This document shows, piece by piece, positions 60,873-64,000 of a DNA stretch of 64,000 nt. The stretch spans positions 1-64,000 of the forward strand of contig NZ_CAJHCP010000012.1 in NCBI RefSeq assembly GCF_904848625.1, in the 5' to 3' direction. The translations under genes and the position numbers were made by a program. Source of the stretch: Paraburkholderia metrosideri. Its GTDB lineage: Bacteria; Pseudomonadota; Gammaproteobacteria; Burkholderiales; Burkholderiaceae. The stretch's first letter is position 1; each line of letters opens with the position of its first letter. The notes below the pieces were generated by a model. It had not been told where the DNA came from and searched no databases. It was given only the letters and a program-made list of their open reading frames with translations.

Positions 60873-62780
60873 TCAGGCGACGCGCTTCACCGACGATTGA
60901 CCGCCGACCGCGCCGCTCGCCAGAAAGCGTTCGCGAATCGACTTGGCGATACCCGCAGCGTCGAGACCGCACGCGGCGAGCAGCTTGGCCGGGTCCCCAT
61001 GATCGATGAACCGGTCAGGGAGGCCCAATTGTAGTACGGGACGGATAACCCCACTTTCAAGCAGGGCTTCGACGCAAGCCGAACCCGCGCCGCCCATCAC
61101 GCAGCCTTCTTCGACGGTGACGATGGCGTCGTGCGTGTCGGCCAGTTGGCGAACCAGTTCAGCGTCGAGCGGCTTGACGAAGCGCATGTTTGCGACCGTC
61201 GCGTCGAGTTGCTCGGCAGCTGCGAGCGACGGCGCGACCATCGTGCCGAACGCCAGAATGGCAATACGCTTGCCAGCCGGCTGCGACGTTTCGCGACGCA
61301 CTTCGCCCTTGCCGATCGGCAACGCAGCCATCTGCTTGACGGTAGCGACACCCGTACCGGCACCGCGCGGATAACGCACCGCGGTCGGATTCGGCTGCTG
61401 CAACGCCGTGTACAGCATCTGGCGACATTCGTTTTCGTCCGATGCCGCCATCACCGTCATGTTCGGGATGCAGCGCAGGAACGCGAGATCGTATGCGCCC
61501 GCGTGCGTGGCACCGTCCGCACCGACCAGACCCGCGCGGTCGATGGCGAACACCACTGGCAGATTCTGCAGCGCGACGTCGTGGATCAGCTGATCGTATG
61601 CACGTTGCAGGAAGGTCGAGTAAATCGCGACAACCGGCTTCATGCCGTCCGCCGCCAAGCCGCCGGCGAACGTTACCGCGTGCTGCTCGGCGATGCCGAC
61701 GTCGAAGTACCGCTCCGGGAAGCGCTTCTCGAACTCGACCATGCCCGAGCCTTCGCGCATGGCCGGCGTGATACCGACGACGCGCGAGTCCAGCTCGGCC
61801 GCGTCGCACAACCATTCGCCGAACACCTGCGTGTAGGTCTTCTTCGACGGCGTGGTAGCCGGCTTGATACCTTCAGCCGGATTGAATTTGCCCGGACCGT
61901 GGTACAGCACCGGATCGGCCTCGGCCAGCTTGTAGCCTTGACCCTTCTTGGTCACGACGTGCAGGAATTGCGGACCACGCAGTTCCTTGATGTTTTGCAG
62001 CGTGGGGATTAGCGAGTCGAGATCGTGACCGTCGATCGGGCCGATGTAATTAAAGCCAAACTCTTCGAACAGCGTGGCCGGCACGATCATGCCCTTCGCG
62101 TGCTCTTCGAGCTTGCGAGCCAGGTCGAGCATAGGCGGGGCGACGCGCAGCACGCGCTCGACGCCCGCCCGCGCGGCAGCGTAGAAGCGGCCCGACATCA
62201 GGCGCGCGAGATGGCGATTCAGCGCGCCGACCGGCGGCGAAATCGACATGTCGTTGTCGTTCAGGATGACCAGCAGCGGCACGTCGTCTTCGACGCCGGC
62301 ATTGTTCATCGCCTCGAACGCCATACCGGCGGTCATCGCGCCGTCGCCGATCACCGCGATGCCCATGCGGTTATCGCCCTGCAGCTTGCTCGCGACCGCC
62401 ATGCCGAGCGCAGCTGAAATGGACGTGCTGGAGTGCGCTGTGCCGAACGTGTCGTATTCCGACTCGTCGCGCTTCGGGAAGCCCGAAATCCCGTCGAGTT
62501 GACGCAGCGTGTGCATCTTGTCGCGGCGGCCCGTCAGGATCTTGTGCGGATAGGTTTGATGACCGACGTCCCAGACAATCCGGTCGCGCGGTGTGTCGAA
62601 CACGTAATGCAGAGCAATGGTCAACTCGACCGTGCCGAGGTTGGACGAAAGATGGCCGCCCGTCTGCGATACGCTGTCGAGCACAAAGGCACGCAACTCG
62701 TCGGCAAGCGGTTGCAATTGGCGGCGATCGAGGCGGCGCAAGGCTGCCGGGTCGTCAATGGTTTTCAGCAAGTCGTACAT
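60873..62780 (-). CDS. dxs: 1-deoxy-D-xylulose-5-phosphate synthase
   Basis: This 635-residue enzyme has the thiamine-diphosphate motif (GDGAMTAGMAFEAMNNAG), HSSTSISAALGMAVA and DRAGLVGADGATHAG. It condenses pyruvate with glyceraldehyde-3-phosphate to start the MEP isoprenoid pathway and also supplies thiamine and pyridoxal precursors. I chose ATG 62780; an upstream ATG at 62825 adds 15 unlikely residues. It lies downstream of ispA on the same strand. Confidence 0.97.
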   Translation of the reverse strand: MYDLLKTIDDPAALRRLDRRQLQPLADELRAFVLDSVSQTGGHLSSNLGTVELTIALHYVFDTPRDRIVWDVGHQTYPHKILTGRRDKMHTLRQLDGISGFPKRDESEYDTFGTAHSSTSISAALGMAVASKLQGDNRMGIAVIGDGAMTAGMAFEAMNNAGVEDDVPLLVILNDNDMSISPPVGALNRHLARLMSGRFYAAARAGVERVLRVAPPMLDLARKLEEHAKGMIVPATLFEEFGFNYIGPIDGHDLDSLIPTLQNIKELRGPQFLHVVTKKGQGYKLAEADPVLYHGPGKFNPAEGIKPATTPSKKTYTQVFGEWLCDAAELDSRVVGITPAMREGSGMVEFEKRFPERYFDVGIAEQHAVTFAGGLAADGMKPVVAIYSTFLQRAYDQLIHDVALQNLPVVFAIDRAGLVGADGATHAGAYDLAFLRCIPNMTVMAASDENECRQMLYTALQQPNPTAVRYPRGAGTGVATVKQMAALPIGKGEVRRETSQPAGKRIAILAFGTMVAPSLAAAEQLDATVANMRFVKPLDAELVRQLADTHDAIVTVEEGCVMGGAGSACVEALLESGVIRPVLQLGLPDRFIDHGDPAKLLAACGLDAAGIAKSIRERFLASGAVGGQSSVKRVA

Positions 62781-62865
62781 CGTCGTTCCATTGTAGGAAA
62801 ACTTACGCGCCCGCACTTCATACATGCACCCGGGGAAGAAGGTGCGCGGCGGCGGGCTTTCGCGT

Positions 62866-63747
62866 TTAGCTAACCCGGTTCACCACCAGGTCGGCCAATT
62901 CGGCCAGACGCTGCGCGCGGGCGCCAAACGGCGCAATCGCGGCATGGGCGTCGCTGCGCAGTTGCGCTGCGAGCGCGCGGGATGCGTCAAGCCCAATAAT
63001 TGACACGTAGGTCGGCTTGCCGTCCTTCGCGTCCTTACCTGCGGTCTTGCCGAGCGTCGCGGAATCGGTCGTGACGTCGAGAATGTCGTCGACAACCTGA
63101 AACGCGAGGCCGACAGCGGCCGAATAAGCGTCGAGCGCACGCATGGCGTCCGCGTCCGGCGTTTCACCGGCCAGCGCGCCCATGCGTACCGCGGCGCGCA
63201 GCAACGCACCGGTTTTCAGCCGGTGCATGGTCTCGAGTTGCGGGCGTGTCAGCGTGTGGCCAACGCTCGCGAGATCGATTGCCTGACCGCCGCACATGCC
63301 GATCGAGCCGCTAGCCAGGGCCAGTTCGCGCACCAGCGAAGCCTGTTGTGCCGGCGTCAGAACCTCGGACGTCAGCGCAACGAAAGCTTGTGATTGCAGC
63401 GCGTCGCCGACCAGCAATGCCGTCGCTTCGTCATATTTGACGTGTACCGTCGGCTTGCCGCGACGCAACGCGTCGTCGTCCATACAGGGCATATCGTCGT
63501 GCACGAGCGAGTACACGTGGATCATTTCCAGCGCCGCCGCTGCCGCATCCAGGCATTCAGCGCGCGCGCCGGTCAACTCGCCAGCCGCATGGCACAGCAG
63601 CGGACGAACCCGCTTGCCGCCGCCCAGCACCGCATAGCGCATGGCCTCATGCAGTTTGACGGGCTCCGTCGCCTCGGTCGGCAGATAGTGTTCTAGTGCC
63701 GTTTCGACACGCTCGAGTACCGAGCGTGTCCATTGTTCGAATGTCAT
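62866..63747 (-). CDS. ispA: polyprenyl synthetase (farnesyl diphosphate synthase)
   Basis: This 293-residue enzyme has the two aspartate-rich motifs of prenyl synthases (VHDDMPCMDDDALRRG and VVDDILDVT) and the KRVRPLLCHAAGEL segment. The two residues between the Asp pair (PC) fit a short-chain FPP synthase. It makes farnesyl diphosphate from dxs-derived precursors. Its ATG overlaps the xseB stop by four bases. Confidence 0.95.
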   Translation of the reverse strand: MTFEQWTRSVLERVETALEHYLPTEATEPVKLHEAMRYAVLGGGKRVRPLLCHAAGELTGARAECLDAAAAALEMIHVYSLVHDDMPCMDDDALRRGKPTVHVKYDEATALLVGDALQSQAFVALTSEVLTPAQQASLVRELALASGSIGMCGGQAIDLASVGHTLTRPQLETMHRLKTGALLRAAVRMGALAGETPDADAMRALDAYSAAVGLAFQVVDDILDVTTDSATLGKTAGKDAKDGKPTYVSIIGLDASRALAAQLRSDAHAAIAPFGARAQRLAELADLVVNRVS

Positions 63748-64000
63748 AGGTCGTCCCCGCTTTCAGTAGCGGCTGTGCCTGCGGTATTCATGGGCAGCGG
63801 TTTGAGCGTCTCGCCATCGAGCACGCGTACCTGCTGCTCGACCTTTTCGAGCTGCTGCTGACAAAACGCCACGAGAGCCGCGCCGCGCCGATAGGCGGTG
63901 AGCGACTCATCGAGGCTCAGGCTGCCGCCTTCCATGCGCGCAACCAGCTCTTCCAGCTCTGCCTGCGCGGCCTCGTAGTTCGCCGGCAGCGGCGTGGTAT
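63744..64000 (-). CDS. xseB: exodeoxyribonuclease VII small subunit (5' end cut off)
   Basis: The frame runs off the right edge. It contains the XseB domain (YEAAQAELEELVARMEGGSL and LTAYRRGAALVAFCQQQLEKVE). With XseA it forms the single-strand exonuclease VII. Only the N-terminal few residues lie outside the window. Its TGA overlaps the ispA ATG. The order xseB, ispA, dxs is common in proteobacteria. Confidence 0.93.
   Translation of the reverse strand, partial: TTPLPANYEAAQAELEELVARMEGGSLSLDESLTAYRRGAALVAFCQQQLEKVEQQVRVLDGETLKPLPMNTAGTAATESGDDL

Noticed and set aside
60398..61009. Plus-strand open frame across the folE2 start and the dxs end
   Set aside because: It overlaps two certain genes and crosses an intergenic hairpin region; the translation is low-complexity.

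Overview
The window looks like chromosomal DNA from a high-GC betaproteobacterium of the Burkholderia/Paraburkholderia group. The evidence is the 16S rRNA 5' end, several Burkholderia-type trimeric porins, a KaiC-like/hybrid-kinase pair, an AraC-type xylose regulator beside xylA-xylFGH, and the yqeY-dnaG-rpoD block. Most of the sequence is ordinary core and catabolic content. I see no prophage, CRISPR array or large island. The only trace of a mobile element is a lone DUF4096 transposase-domain gene at about 46.7-47.1 kb.

Layout, left to right. (1) 1-1219: the 5' end of a 16S rRNA gene on the minus strand with its leader, boxA and a strong promoter. (2) 1220-5745: an orphan FUSC-type efflux protein; the cobalt transporter genes cbtB-cbtA under a cobalamin riboswitch; a divergent histidine-phosphatase-like gene; a small secreted protein. 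(3) 5995-11728: a catabolic-looking unit of porin, exported hydrolase, MHS transporter and cytoplasmic paralogous hydrolase, with a divergent LysR regulator. (4) 11807-14988: a double-domain KaiC-like ATPase overlapping a hybrid histidine kinase. (5) 15400-21001: a tightly coupled MarR, FUSC, DUF1656, HlyD and NodT efflux operon. (6) 21092-24004: a small membrane peptide and a two-subunit molybdenum hydroxylase. (7) 24268-32356: D-xylose uptake and isomerisation (xylA, xylF, xylG, xylH) with divergent xylR and an aldose 1-epimerase. (8) 32525-36004: a DUF4148 protein, then a small operon of carboxymuconolactone-decarboxylase-like, ICL/PEP-mutase-like, RidA and XRE-cupin genes. (9) 36107-39886: 4-hydroxyphenylpyruvate dioxygenase, pcaQ and divergent pcaHG. 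(10) 40049-47062: a repeat-containing penicillin-binding-protein-like peptidase, an H-NS-like protein, a LysE exporter, cspA, an acyl-CoA synthetase with a divergent Crp/Fnr regulator, and the DUF4096 gene. (11) 47347-49747: two convergent porins sharing terminators. (12) 50586-57258: two small ORFs, an unusual CAU tRNA, rpoD, dnaG, yqeY and a decayed rpsU copy. (13) 57337-64000: a flavoprotein, tsaD, folE2, dxs, ispA and the truncated xseB.

How the genes work together. Uptake, breakdown and control sit side by side in several places. Xylose is imported by XylFGH and isomerised by XylA under XylR. Protocatechuate is cleaved by PcaHG under PcaQ, next to HppD, which handles tyrosine-derived hydroxyphenylpyruvate. 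The FUSC operon carries the inner-membrane, periplasmic and outer-membrane parts of an efflux route of the kind known for aromatic acids. The right end is housekeeping: primase and the main sigma factor, tRNA threonylcarbamoylation (TsaD), a zinc-independent GTP cyclohydrolase, and isoprenoid precursor synthesis (dxs-ispA) downstream of xseB.

I did not find a clear-cut new defence or mobile system. The observations I would follow first are the 88-nt CAU tRNA with a long variable arm next to rpoD, the broken rpsU at the head of the macromolecular-synthesis block, the paired exported and cytoplasmic hydrolase paralogues around one transporter, and the KaiC/hybrid-kinase pair.
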